From an uncultured Chlamydiae bacterium (GTDB lineage Bacteria > Chlamydiota > Chlamydiia > Chlamydiales > 2-12-FULL-49-11), in assembly GCA_937996705.1 (NCBI GenBank), contig CALKUQ010000045.1, positions 1-47,738 of the forward strand: a stretch of 47,738 bases of DNA. The letters run 5' to 3'. Below the pieces are notes generated by a model. That model worked only from the letters and a program-made list of their open reading frames with translations. It did not search any database and was not told the origin of the DNA. Positions 28,097 to 35,617 of this stretch are shown piece by piece. Positions within the stretch are counted from its first letter, which is position 1. Each line of letters opens with the position of its first letter. The position numbers were made by a program, and so were the translations under genes.

Positions 28097-28894
28097 ATGA
28101 GTTCAGCTGTAACAAAATTCGGTACAGGATATGTTAGTTTTGAAACCTTCCGACAAGTGTGTCTTACAATCGGCAAGATTGAAAGTGCCGAAATTAATCG
28201 AACTGCAAAAGTGCCTGCGTTTGCAATTCAATTGCTTTTTTCTCCGGGTTTGATGAAAGAGCATTTTAGAGTAAGCGGCAAAGAACACTATACAAGTTCG
28301 GCGCAATTAGTTTCAAATCACTCAGTTGAAGATTTGACAGGGGCAGACGTTCTTTGTACGGTTAATTTTCCGAGAAAGCAGATTGGAAAAATGATGTCGG
28401 ATTGTCTTGTAACTGGGGTTCAAGCGCCCAGGGGGACAGCTGATGAAAAAAGGGAGACAACGATCTTCATGAGACCCTCAAGCCTTGTAGGGCCAGGAAG
28501 TAGAGTGGGGATTTTGGCTGAAGAGGAGCCTCTTGAATCAAATAGTCGTACATTAGATTGGCCCACATTTGCATCACTTGATTTGAGAGTGGGTTCGGTA
28601 AAAGAGATTGAATTATTAGATAATACATTTCTTGGAACTCTTAAAAAAGTCAAATGCGTCATTGATTTTGGCGAATTTGGAGAAATTGGGTGTGTCGGTC
28701 TATTCGGATCAGATTTTAAACTAAGTTCATTGCATAGAAAACAAGTGCTCACCTTAGTCAATCTTAGAGAGCAAGATCTGAAAGAGAGATTTGAAATTTC
28801 TGATGATTCGATTTTAGGAGCTATTTGCACAGTTTTCGGAACAGCAGTTATAGAGCCTGCAAAGCCTGTTGAACCAGGATTTCGTTTAGCTTAA
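28097..28894 (+). CDS. Tandem tRNA-binding (CsaA / EMAP-like OB-fold) protein
   Basis: Two tRNA-binding OB folds are joined. The first (~14-145) resembles CsaA: SFETFRQVCLTIGKIESAE, SSAQLVSNHSVEDL, VLCTVNFPRKQIGKMMSDCL, in line with CsaA's SSAQI...VVNFPPkqI...SEVLVLG. It carries a short insertion near KEHYT. The second (~153-262) resembles the MetRS C-terminal/YgjH domain: FASLDLRVGSVKEIELLD, CVIDFGEFGEIG, VLTLVNLREQDLKERF. CsaA and YgjH are normally single domains of ~110 residues, so a tandem is unusual. The role expected is structure-specific tRNA binding in the cytosol, without an enzyme of its own. ATG behind TTGGAG. The next gene starts 19 bp later. Confidence 0.85.
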   Translation: MSSAVTKFGTGYVSFETFRQVCLTIGKIESAEINRTAKVPAFAIQLLFSPGLMKEHFRVSGKEHYTSSAQLVSNHSVEDLTGADVLCTVNFPRKQIGKMMSDCLVTGVQAPRGTADEKRETTIFMRPSSLVGPGSRVGILAEEEPLESNSRTLDWPTFASLDLRVGSVKEIELLDNTFLGTLKKVKCVIDFGEFGEIGCVGLFGSDFKLSSLHRKQVLTLVNLREQDLKERFEISDDSILGAICTVFGTAVIEPAKPVEPGFRLA

Positions 28895-28913
28895 CATTAT
28901 AAAAGGAGGGTTT

Positions 28914-29735
28914 ATGATAAGTAGTGTAGCAAGAGCAGCAGATAGAGGTGTCTATTATTTAGCTTCTCCATTGAAGAGGGGTTTTGGAAGTATCAAACAA
29001 GAATTAGAAGAGACTGTTTCTAAAAAGTATTCGATTCATCCATTTAAAAATGGTTTGGATACAGGAAATGTATTAGCTGTTACGAGAAAATATTTAGCCA
29101 TGTCTGAAGCTTTTCCCTACATTCAAGCGGGAGCTTACCACGGATTGATTATGAGGGTGATTCATCAGAACTCTTCGATATCTCGTAAAATGGAACAAAC
29201 TTTTGTGGTTGGCAGTTTTTTAAGTTGGGATGAGACTGGTGGGAATTATTTGATTCGAGAAGAGGGGATTTCGGCACTGCCTAAAATTTTAGACACAAAA
29301 AGACACTTTCATGCCTCTTATTTAAAAGCAGATTTGAAGTACATTTGGGGGGAAGATATAAAGCCAGACTATTGTCCAGATACTAGAGAGTGCCTAGTGA
29401 CGCTTTCTCGAAAATTAGGATCTTCTAATCATCTTGAAAGATGTGCGATGATGGTTGCCTTTGAAATGCATGCAGGTCAAATGATAGAGGCTCTTTGGAA
29501 AAGTCTTTCAAGAACCCTGTGGTTAGAACCTGATAGATTGCAATACTTTAAAATGCATGTAGGTGGAGATGACCCTGGAGAAGAATATCACATTCAATTA
29601 ACGCAAAAGTTGATAAATTCGATTGTCCCAGGTTCAAAAAGGAAGGAATTTGTTTTTTTGTTTGAAGAAGGATATAAGCTTAACATAGATTGGTGTAACG
29701 CTTTGTGTAAGGATAAAATTAATCGATATAAATAG
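28914..29735 (+). CDS. Haem-oxygenase-like di-iron enzyme (CADD/HDO-type)
   Basis: ATG behind AAAAGGAGG. The pattern of metal-binding residues matches the haem-oxygenase-like oxidase fold (chlamydial CADD, SznF/UndA type; Haem_oxygenas_2): FLSWDETGGN with Glu107, HFHASYLKAD with His131/His133, VAFEMHAGQMIEALW with Glu184, then YFKMHVGGDDPGEEYH with His215, Asp219 and His226. Helical segments fit the seven-helix bundle, and 273 residues is a little longer than CADD (~230). Family enzymes use an Fe2 or Fe/Mn centre and O2 for oxidations, including CADD's self-sacrificing pABA synthesis. The substrate here is unknown. Being between two tRNA-binding proteins (spacers 19 and 14 bp), the enzyme may act on an aminoacyl-tRNA or a tRNA base; this is inference. 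The fold call rests on motifs and is moderately sure. Confidence 0.65.
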   Translation: MISSVARAADRGVYYLASPLKRGFGSIKQELEETVSKKYSIHPFKNGLDTGNVLAVTRKYLAMSEAFPYIQAGAYHGLIMRVIHQNSSISRKMEQTFVVGSFLSWDETGGNYLIREEGISALPKILDTKRHFHASYLKADLKYIWGEDIKPDYCPDTRECLVTLSRKLGSSNHLERCAMMVAFEMHAGQMIEALWKSLSRTLWLEPDRLQYFKMHVGGDDPGEEYHIQLTQKLINSIVPGSKRKEFVFLFEEGYKLNIDWCNALCKDKINRYK

Positions 29736-29749
29736 AGAGGTTTTTAATA

Positions 29750-30280
29750 ATGATCGTTCAAAGAAATTTTGGTGAAATTGGTTTTTTTATCGATTCTACG
29801 GAAGGGGGTTCGAGATTAGCAATCACGAATATTTCTGATAGATTGGAGCATCTTGCTTTTAGAGAAGGGGGGAGAGAGGTTTTTTTAACGACAGGAAGTG
29901 ATGAACTTCCTAAAAGTGAAGGTATTTCAATTTTTTATGAAGTGAGAAAGCCTGATCGGGTAGCAAGGCCGATTTTTGAATCGATGCGGTTACTTGTAGG
30001 GTCAATTACAGCAATTCGGCCACTTGAAGGTGAGCCTGAATCACTCTATCTTTCAGTCGATTTTGGGATGGGAGGAAAACAAGATATCACCCTTGTTAAC
30101 ACCGATCCATCAAAAATAGTGGAGGGTAAACTTGTTGTTGCAGTAACAAATTTAAAACGAGAATGCATTCACGATCAAACCGGAGCCCTTATTTGTTTTA
30201 AAAACAGTTTGGGTAAAAACATCCCCTTTGAAACAACAGAGCCAGTTTTAGAAGGGAGTCGCTTTACGGTTTTGGGGTAG
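29750..30280 (+). CDS. tRNA-binding-domain protein with unknown N-terminal half
   Basis: ATG behind AGAGAGG, 14 bp after the HDO-like gene. The C-terminal half (~77-176) is a diverged tRNA-binding OB fold: SMRLLVGSITAIRPLEG, LYLSVDFGMGGKQDITLVN, IVEGKLVVAVTNLKRECI and GALICFKNS correspond to the LRVG, VDxG, GkxVvvvxNLk and GMlL blocks of the MetRS C-terminal/CsaA family. The N-terminal half (RNFGEIGFFIDSTEG, GGREVFLTTGSDELPKSEG) has no recognised domain. The usual second FG/VSG motif is weakened, so RNA affinity may have changed. A terminator hairpin (30321-30352) closes the unit, showing a three-gene operon, possibly preceded by the TrmH-like gene. Confidence 0.7.
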   Translation: MIVQRNFGEIGFFIDSTEGGSRLAITNISDRLEHLAFREGGREVFLTTGSDELPKSEGISIFYEVRKPDRVARPIFESMRLLVGSITAIRPLEGEPESLYLSVDFGMGGKQDITLVNTDPSKIVEGKLVVAVTNLKRECIHDQTGALICFKNSLGKNIPFETTEPVLEGSRFTVLG

Positions 30281-30320
30281 TCTTTTTTGAAAATTGTGAT
30301 AAATTAATAATTTATTTTTT

Positions 30321-30355
30321 AATAGGCGAGAATCATTCAGTTCTCGCTTATTTTT
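30321..30355 (+). terminator. Rho-independent terminator of the tRNA-binding/HDO operon
   Basis: AATAGGCGAGAA pairs with TTCTCGCTTATT (12-bp stem, one G-T pair, 8-nt loop) and runs into TTTTT. It separates the operon from rlmB 28 bp later. Confidence 0.8.
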
Positions 30356-30382
30356 CTTAAGGTAGATATAGTATATTGTGAT

Positions 30383-31048
30383 ATGAAAAATCAAATAGTT
30401 ATAGGAAAGCGGGCGGTAGAAGAGGTTTTGAAGAGAGCTCCAGAGAGGGCCATTCAGATTTATTCTGTCAAAGATATTGAAAATGCCCCCTGTCCTGTAA
30501 AAATTATCTCAAAAGATCAACTGGAAGAGATGGTTCATAGCACTTCTCATCAAGGAATTGCGTTAAAGTTAGTCGATCTAGAACCCCTTTCTGTAGAAGA
30601 TCTTTTTGATGCTAAAATTATCGTGATGCTCGATTCTATTTTTGATCCGCAAAATGTTGGTGCTATTATGAGAGCGGCTGAATGTTTTGGCGCAGATGCA
30701 ATCATTGTTTCCAAAAACCGTGGATGTCCTATGACCCCAACTGTGAGTAAAGCAAGCGCCGGTGCTTCTGCTTTTATGCCTTGGGTCGAGGTTTCTAACC
30801 TTGCTGAAACAGCAAGACGACTTCAGGAGGAAGGCTTTTCTATTGTTGTTGCAGATATGGATGGAAAAGAAAGTATTGAGTGGCCAGATAAAATAGTTCT
30901 TATTATGGGTTCAGAAGGGGACGGCGTTCAGCAGCTCCTTAAAAAAAGGGCAGATCTGATGGTCCGTATTCCCATGTATGGAAAAATAGCTTCCCTTAAT
31001 GTTGCGCAAGCGTGTGCAGTTTTGTTAGATAGAGCTCATCGCTCTTAG
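30383..31048 (+). CDS. rlmB: 23S rRNA (guanosine-2'-O)-methyltransferase RlmB-like
   Basis: The short head VIGKRAVEEVLKR and HSTSHQGIALKL belong to the RlmB substrate-binding domain. The knot domain has all three motifs: SIFDPQNVGAIMRAAECFG (~91-109), LIMGSEGDGV with the conserved Glu, and PMYGKIASLNVAQACAVLL. In E. coli the enzyme methylates G2251 of 23S rRNA; TrmH-type alternatives cannot be excluded. At 221 residues it is close to the normal length (~245). The ATG has no strong Shine-Dalgarno sequence (GGTAGATATAG... upstream). It lies just after the terminator of the preceding unit, so it has its own promoter in the intervening AT-rich DNA. Confidence 0.9.
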   Translation: MKNQIVIGKRAVEEVLKRAPERAIQIYSVKDIENAPCPVKIISKDQLEEMVHSTSHQGIALKLVDLEPLSVEDLFDAKIIVMLDSIFDPQNVGAIMRAAECFGADAIIVSKNRGCPMTPTVSKASAGASAFMPWVEVSNLAETARRLQEEGFSIVVADMDGKESIEWPDKIVLIMGSEGDGVQQLLKKRADLMVRIPMYGKIASLNVAQACAVLLDRAHRS

Positions 31049-31132
31049 ACTCTCTTTAATATTTATTTGTATAAAATTTATATAGTCTATATATTTTGAA
31101 ATACTCTCAATCCTGAGAAATAAGGAGAAAGT

Positions 31133-31921
31133 ATGAAAAAAACATTTGTTACTTTAGTCTGTTTTTGTTTCGGCGCTTTATCTGCAACGCCGCAAGAATT
31201 CGTCGCAAATTTAAAACAAGCGGCATTATTAACCTTACAAACAGAGCCGTTACTTCAGACTATTAATCAGTCTAAAATAGCAGAGTGTATTACAGCTCTC
31301 TGTGATACGGGTTATGTAGAATTAAATAACGATCCGAATCATAGCGTCGCAGATATTACACTCGGCGTAATGGAAAAAACATTTGCAACTATGATAAGTC
31401 AAAATCAATTAGAGATTGCAAATGCCTCTTATATGCATGCTCTTCCAGATCTTGCGTTCAGATTCGGTAATGGGTATACCCAAAATCTCTCAAGTCTTGT
31501 CTTAACTCCTGAAAAATTGATTGCGATGCAATTAAGATCTGCTGCAGTTGAGTCCTTGTTAAGTTTGTCGCAAGTGTGGGGATATATATACTATTCCGGG
31601 GATGATTATGCAGCCTTTCAAGCAGATCCTGCTAACAAAAAACAGGTCCAAAATTTTGAATCTGCTTTGGCTCGGCATGTTCAATTAAGGGCCGATAAAG
31701 GAAATAGCCCTCCTCCAGAAAGTATTGAGGGGGTTGTTTATAAATTGCGAATGGGGGGTATCTTTTTTACTTTTACAACAAATATTACCGATCAAACCTC
31801 AGAAGCGCCAGCCAAACAAAAACTCTATTTTTTATTCCCGTATAAAAATCCTCTAGCCTCTCCTTCAAAACAGGCAGAAGCTGCGATGCTTTCAAATAAC
31901 ATTCAATATTTTTTTCCATAA
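31133..31921 (+). CDS. Unknown exported protein (262 aa)
   Basis: ATG behind AAGGAGAAAGT. MKKTFVTLVCFCFGALSA is a clear signal peptide. The mature protein is helical and polar (FVANLKQAALLTLQ, ALARHVQLRADKGN), then has a strand-rich end (GIFFTFTTNITDQ, KLYFLFPYKNP). I know no similar family. The gene is followed by a strong hairpin (31943-31966), so it is probably monocistronic. Expected place: periplasm. Confidence 0.75.
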   Translation: MKKTFVTLVCFCFGALSATPQEFVANLKQAALLTLQTEPLLQTINQSKIAECITALCDTGYVELNNDPNHSVADITLGVMEKTFATMISQNQLEIANASYMHALPDLAFRFGNGYTQNLSSLVLTPEKLIAMQLRSAAVESLLSLSQVWGYIYYSGDDYAAFQADPANKKQVQNFESALARHVQLRADKGNSPPPESIEGVVYKLRMGGIFFTFTTNITDQTSEAPAKQKLYFLFPYKNPLASPSKQAEAAMLSNNIQYFFP

Positions 31922-31942
31922 AATATAAATAAGTCTTAAGAA

Positions 31943-31970
31943 GTGCGGATTGGATTCAATCCGCACGTTT
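31943..31970 (+). terminator. Strong hairpin terminator
   Basis: GTGCGGATTG and CAATCCGCAC form a perfect 10-bp stem around GATT, followed by GTTTAATATTT. It is 21 bp after the stop codon. The T-run is short, but the stem is very stable. Confidence 0.7.
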
Positions 31971-31996
31971 AATATTTCTGTATAAATAGAGGGTTC

Positions 31997-33382
31997 ATGA
32001 AATTTTTTATCTGTTTTTTTAGTTTTGTTTCGATTCTTTTAGCGAATTGTGAGGACAAATCAATTTCTTTAGAAGCTATTGAACAAATGAGGATAAATTT
32101 TAAAAGTTGTGATAAATACAGAGCGATCCAAAATGCTTTATCAAGAAACCATGTGACAGATATAGCTATGAATTGGGACCGCTATGCAACGATATCGCAC
32201 AATTTTTCGCATACGATTTCAGGGGAATTACAGGTTACGGATCAGCAGATGAGTGGTAGGTGTTGGCTCTTTGCTGCGTTGAATGTTCTTAGAGTACCCT
32301 TTGCAAAAGAATTTAATTTGGGGACATTTGAGTTTTCTCAAAGCTATTTGTTTTTTTGGGATAGATTGGAAAAAGCAAATTTCTTCTATGAAAATATACT
32401 AGAAACCGCTGATAGACCTTTGGAGGATCGGTTAGTGATGAAAATTCTTTCGGGAGATATGGTCTCTGATGGAGGGTTATGGAACATGACTATGAATTTA
32501 ATTAACAAATATGGCGTTGTCCCTCAATCGGTCTATCCTGATAACGCAACTTGTCTAAACTCCAACTCTTTTAATCAGATTCTCCAAATGAAGTTAAGAA
32601 GGCATGCCGAAGTTTTAAGAGAGCTTGTAGCCGCAGAGAGGAGTCCTGAAGAAATCGTAGAAAAAAAATATGAAATGTTAGAGGAGATCTACAGGATGCT
32701 CTCTCTTCATATGGGCACCCCACCCATTCAATTTAATTGGGATTTTGTAGATCAAGATAATACTTTTTTTTCGTTTAAACACATAACGCCAAGAGAGTTT
32801 GCTCAGGTTTTTGCTCAGATTAATGATGACGATTATGTGACCCTTGTCCACAGCCCTAGAGAGATAACGCCCTATTTTCAAGCGTATACTGGAAAATATT
32901 CAACAAACCTAATCGAAGGAGAGCGAGCGATTTGTCTAAATGTCCCGATGGATGTGATGAAAGAGATCGCTGTTACTTCCATTAAGGAGGGATCTCCTTT
33001 TTGGATTGCTTGTGATGTAGCCAAATTTATGAATCCGGATTTAGGGGTCCTTGATACAAAGCTATACGATTTGGAACTTGTTTATGACACTTCTTTTGCC
33101 TCCACAAAAGAGGCTCGCATGAATTATCTTGATAGCTCTTTAACCCATGCTATGGTGTGTACAGGGGTGAATTTAGAAGATGAACTACCCACGAGATGGC
33201 GAATCGAAAATAGCTGGGGGGCTGAGTACGGCAATCAAGGTTTTTTTGTTATGACTGATGATTGGTTTAGTGAGTATCTATTTGAAATAGTTGTTCGCAA
33301 GGAATATTTAACAGACGAAGTTCTTCGTATTTTGGAACTTGAGCCAATTTGTTTAAGTCCATGGGATCCTCTCGTTAATTAA
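31997..33382 (+). CDS. pepC: Exported bleomycin hydrolase / aminopeptidase C (C1B) homologue
   Basis: A papain-type peptidase of the C1B family. The catalytic residues are Cys89 in DQQMSGRCWLFAALN, His384 in SLTHAMVCTGV and Asn405 in IENSWGAEYG. Other family blocks are FEFSQSYLFFWDRLEKANF and GGLWNMTMNLINKYGVVP. Length (461) equals that of normal PepC/bleomycin hydrolase, which are cytosolic hexamers. Here, however, MKFFICFFSFVSILLANC is a signal peptide, possibly with a lipobox-like LLANC, so the enzyme would work in the periplasm or outside. The extreme C-terminus, which in the family occupies the active site and sets exopeptidase activity, reads ELEPICLSPWDPLVN. Start ATG behind AGAGGG. 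The gene stands between a terminator and a promoter, so it is its own unit. Confidence 0.92.
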   Translation: MKFFICFFSFVSILLANCEDKSISLEAIEQMRINFKSCDKYRAIQNALSRNHVTDIAMNWDRYATISHNFSHTISGELQVTDQQMSGRCWLFAALNVLRVPFAKEFNLGTFEFSQSYLFFWDRLEKANFFYENILETADRPLEDRLVMKILSGDMVSDGGLWNMTMNLINKYGVVPQSVYPDNATCLNSNSFNQILQMKLRRHAEVLRELVAAERSPEEIVEKKYEMLEEIYRMLSLHMGTPPIQFNWDFVDQDNTFFSFKHITPREFAQVFAQINDDDYVTLVHSPREITPYFQAYTGKYSTNLIEGERAICLNVPMDVMKEIAVTSIKEGSPFWIACDVAKFMNPDLGVLDTKLYDLELVYDTSFASTKEARMNYLDSSLTHAMVCTGVNLEDELPTRWRIENSWGAEYGNQGFFVMTDDWFSEYLFEIVVRKEYLTDEVLRILELEPICLSPWDPLVN

Positions 33383-33386
33383 AAAA

Positions 33387-33416
33387 TTGACAAAATTTTA
33401 AATTTTACATTAAGAT
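33387..33416 (+). promoter_or_regulatory. Sigma70-type promoter before the 33455 gene
   Basis: TTGACA at 33387-33392, an 18-bp spacer and TAAGAT at 33411-33416 predict transcription from about 33424, 31 bp before the ATG. The -35 box is a perfect match; the -10 box is weaker. Confidence 0.55.
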
Positions 33417-33454
33417 TGTCCATCTTTATTAAATCTTTGTGATAGGTAATAAAA

Positions 33455-34831
33455 ATGGATATAGCTTTAACTGTAGAACCAAGCACTGTGCATACTTGCT
33501 CTTTCGAGAGAGATCCTAGAGGAATCAGAGGAAAAATTGGCGATAAAATTCGGGATCGCCTTTTCTTTTCAGACCTTGGTAAGGAATATAATGACTGGGA
33601 CATGGTAGGGGTGAGGCAAAGAGAGATCCCTAGAGGTTTTAACGTGGAAAGGGATGTGGTGAACATCCTTTTTAACGACACGGGATTGCGAGTGCATCTC
33701 CTTTTTTTTCATGAGGAGGGAGGGCAAGGAAGTAGGCATTTTTGTCTAAGAATAGGGGGAAAAACGGAAGATCTTGAGATAGGAGCTGCTAGATTAGATC
33801 CGTATTTAAAAGCATATCAAAAAAACCAGCAGAAATTAGTTCCTAGGGATTTTCTGGTAAGAGCTAACATCGAAGGTGTCGATCAGGGGCGGGGCTCAGA
33901 TAGTGAAGATGACGACTTTGAAGTTGTTAGGAATCCAGAGGCTGTAACGGTTACCCCACTCCCTCCCACAAGAGTTCAAAGTGTTGATAGAGTCGCTAGA
34001 TTGACTATGATTCAAATGAGTTTTTACGACATTGAATCAGGGGGTAGGGCATGGAGGCCCAAAGCGTTTAGTGATTTTGGAGATGTCGCTTTTTTAGTTT
34101 TAGGAGAATTAGATCGAAGACATCAAAAAATAGACTCCCTTATTTGCCATGCTCACGGATCTGCGGTCTTAGAGGGGATAGAGCGGAGAGAGGCTGCCTT
34201 GATTCCTCAGACAATTATTTTAGATAGGGCGATGCCCTCTGTTTTTAAAGCGCTTAGAGGGTCTCGCCCCTGGTTTTACCGAATTTTATTTCCTATTGTT
34301 AGGCGGTTTGGATGGGCAGGTGACCCGGAAAAATCATTAAAATTAGCAGATCTTCCCGATACTCAAATTTTGCAAATCACAGCGACGCACGATATCTATT
34401 TTTCTGGTATGAGTGGTTGGGAGGAATCTCTTGCTCAAGAAGAGGGTAAAAAAATGGCTAGATTTGAGTTTTCTCCAAGTAGGGTCTTTCTCGATAAGGT
34501 GGCTCACCATTCAGCCCCCCTCTCATTTTATAAAGTTTGGGAAGAGAGGCGGTTAACCTCGTGGTTTTCTATTAGAGAGAGGGAGAGTGTTGTGGATGCC
34601 GTGGCAAGACAGGTCTTTATTCCGTTTAATTTTAAAAGGGTGTTAAAAGAGGCTTGTCTATATGTGGATAAGGCCCCACCAGGGGCGAAGACAGATTTGT
34701 ATCTATTTATAGAGCAGATTTTGCATCTTTCGGAATTTCAGAGGAATCCAAGAAGTTATCTAGAAATATGGGCAGATAAGAGTGGCCCGATAGCAGATTT
34801 AGCCAGACAATTTTTAAGATTGCATTTTTAG
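33455..34831 (+). CDS. Degenerate CHLPS-like alpha/beta hydrolase homologue
   Basis: The second half can be laid over the hydrolase at 7311-8252: IDSLICHAHGSAVLEGI against LICWGYSLGSSAAV, TIILDRAMPSVF against VLDRGFSK, ILQITATHDIYFSG against VVSAMDDTD, and VAHHSAP against the final His loop. The nucleophile elbow G-x-S-x-G has become C-H-A-H-G, so the catalytic Ser is Ala and the protein is probably inactive as a hydrolase. About 190 extra residues precede it, including an acidic patch (SDSEDDDFEVV, ~150), and about 120 follow. There is no signal peptide. It could be a binding protein derived from the enzyme. The relation is short and judged by eye, hence moderate confidence. The next gene follows 11 bp later. 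Confidence 0.55.
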   Translation: MDIALTVEPSTVHTCSFERDPRGIRGKIGDKIRDRLFFSDLGKEYNDWDMVGVRQREIPRGFNVERDVVNILFNDTGLRVHLLFFHEEGGQGSRHFCLRIGGKTEDLEIGAARLDPYLKAYQKNQQKLVPRDFLVRANIEGVDQGRGSDSEDDDFEVVRNPEAVTVTPLPPTRVQSVDRVARLTMIQMSFYDIESGGRAWRPKAFSDFGDVAFLVLGELDRRHQKIDSLICHAHGSAVLEGIERREAALIPQTIILDRAMPSVFKALRGSRPWFYRILFPIVRRFGWAGDPEKSLKLADLPDTQILQITATHDIYFSGMSGWEESLAQEEGKKMARFEFSPSRVFLDKVAHHSAPLSFYKVWEERRLTSWFSIRERESVVDAVARQVFIPFNFKRVLKEACLYVDKAPPGAKTDLYLFIEQILHLSEFQRNPRSYLEIWADKSGPIADLARQFLRLHF

Positions 34832-34842
34832 GGAGGTGTATT

Positions 34843-35556
34843 ATGAGGAAATTTCTTTTTATGATGGTCTGTATAGGATTATCAAAGAGTGAATTGGTTG
34901 CAGATTATATTGCAAATATTTCGTATCGGTTTGATAAGCAATTGTGTATTGATAACAGACAAATTTTTGAAGTGCTAGGAAAGGATCATTTTGATCATTT
35001 CAACGTCGGAGATTCTGTTACTGTTATAGATAATAATACGGGGATTTACATTCTAAAAAGTAAAGACGATGAAGAAGTCTCTTGTAGGCTATTTGCAACA
35101 GTAGAGAGCGAGCCTCATTTTGTTGCAAAAGTAATGGGTGATATGGTTTTGCTTTCAAATGGGGAGATTTGCGTAGTTAACGATAGAAATTCTTACGATT
35201 GGGCTCTTAGGGCGCCTGTTTTACTGGTGATAACCCCTGAGTACTGGGACAGGCTAATAGATCTTAAAACAGGGGTTTCGCAATATGTAATGCTCCTGGG
35301 TAAGGTCGAATGGGGAAAAGTGGTGGATGAGGTTATAGGTCACGAAGGAGAATATGTAGTATTAAAGAAATCAGGGAAGTTTAAGGCGTTTTCAGATCGA
35401 TTGGGGTATAACTTTTGGTGGCAAGTGGGTGATAAAATTTATGTGAAAAAATTCATCCAATCTTATGTCATTGGGACCACCCCCCCTGTGGAGCTCCGAT
35501 TTCTTTATAATGCAACTAGAGGGGAAGTTTCTGTTTCTTTAACCGGAGAGGAATAG
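34843..35556 (+). CDS. Unknown exported protein (237 aa)
   Basis: ATG behind GGGAGGTGT, 11 bp after the preceding gene, so translationally linked. A short signal peptide (MRKFLFMMVCIGLSKSELVA) is likely. The mature part has many beta strands with alternating Val and charged residues (HFNVGDSVTVIDNNTGIYIL, FVAKVMGDMVLLSNGEICVV, GDKIYVKKFIQSYVIG), suggesting two or three small beta domains. I do not recognise it. A bidirectional terminator follows directly. Confidence 0.7.
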   Translation: MRKFLFMMVCIGLSKSELVADYIANISYRFDKQLCIDNRQIFEVLGKDHFDHFNVGDSVTVIDNNTGIYILKSKDDEEVSCRLFATVESEPHFVAKVMGDMVLLSNGEICVVNDRNSYDWALRAPVLLVITPEYWDRLIDLKTGVSQYVMLLGKVEWGKVVDEVIGHEGEYVVLKKSGKFKAFSDRLGYNFWWQVGDKIYVKKFIQSYVIGTTPPVELRFLYNATRGEVSVSLTGEE

Positions 35557-35563
35557 AGTTATG

Positions 35564-35594
35564 AAAAAGGCCTGGTTGATACCAGGCCTTTTTT
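35564..35594. terminator. Bidirectional terminator between convergent genes
   Basis: AAAAAGGCCTGGT at 35564-35576 and ACCAGGCCTTTTT at 35581-35593 form a perfect 13-bp stem with a TGAT loop and T-runs on both strands. It serves the plus-strand exported protein and the minus-strand Ppx/GppA-like gene. Confidence 0.95.
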
Positions 35595-35617
35595 AACAAA
35601 TTTGATCTAACTTTGTA

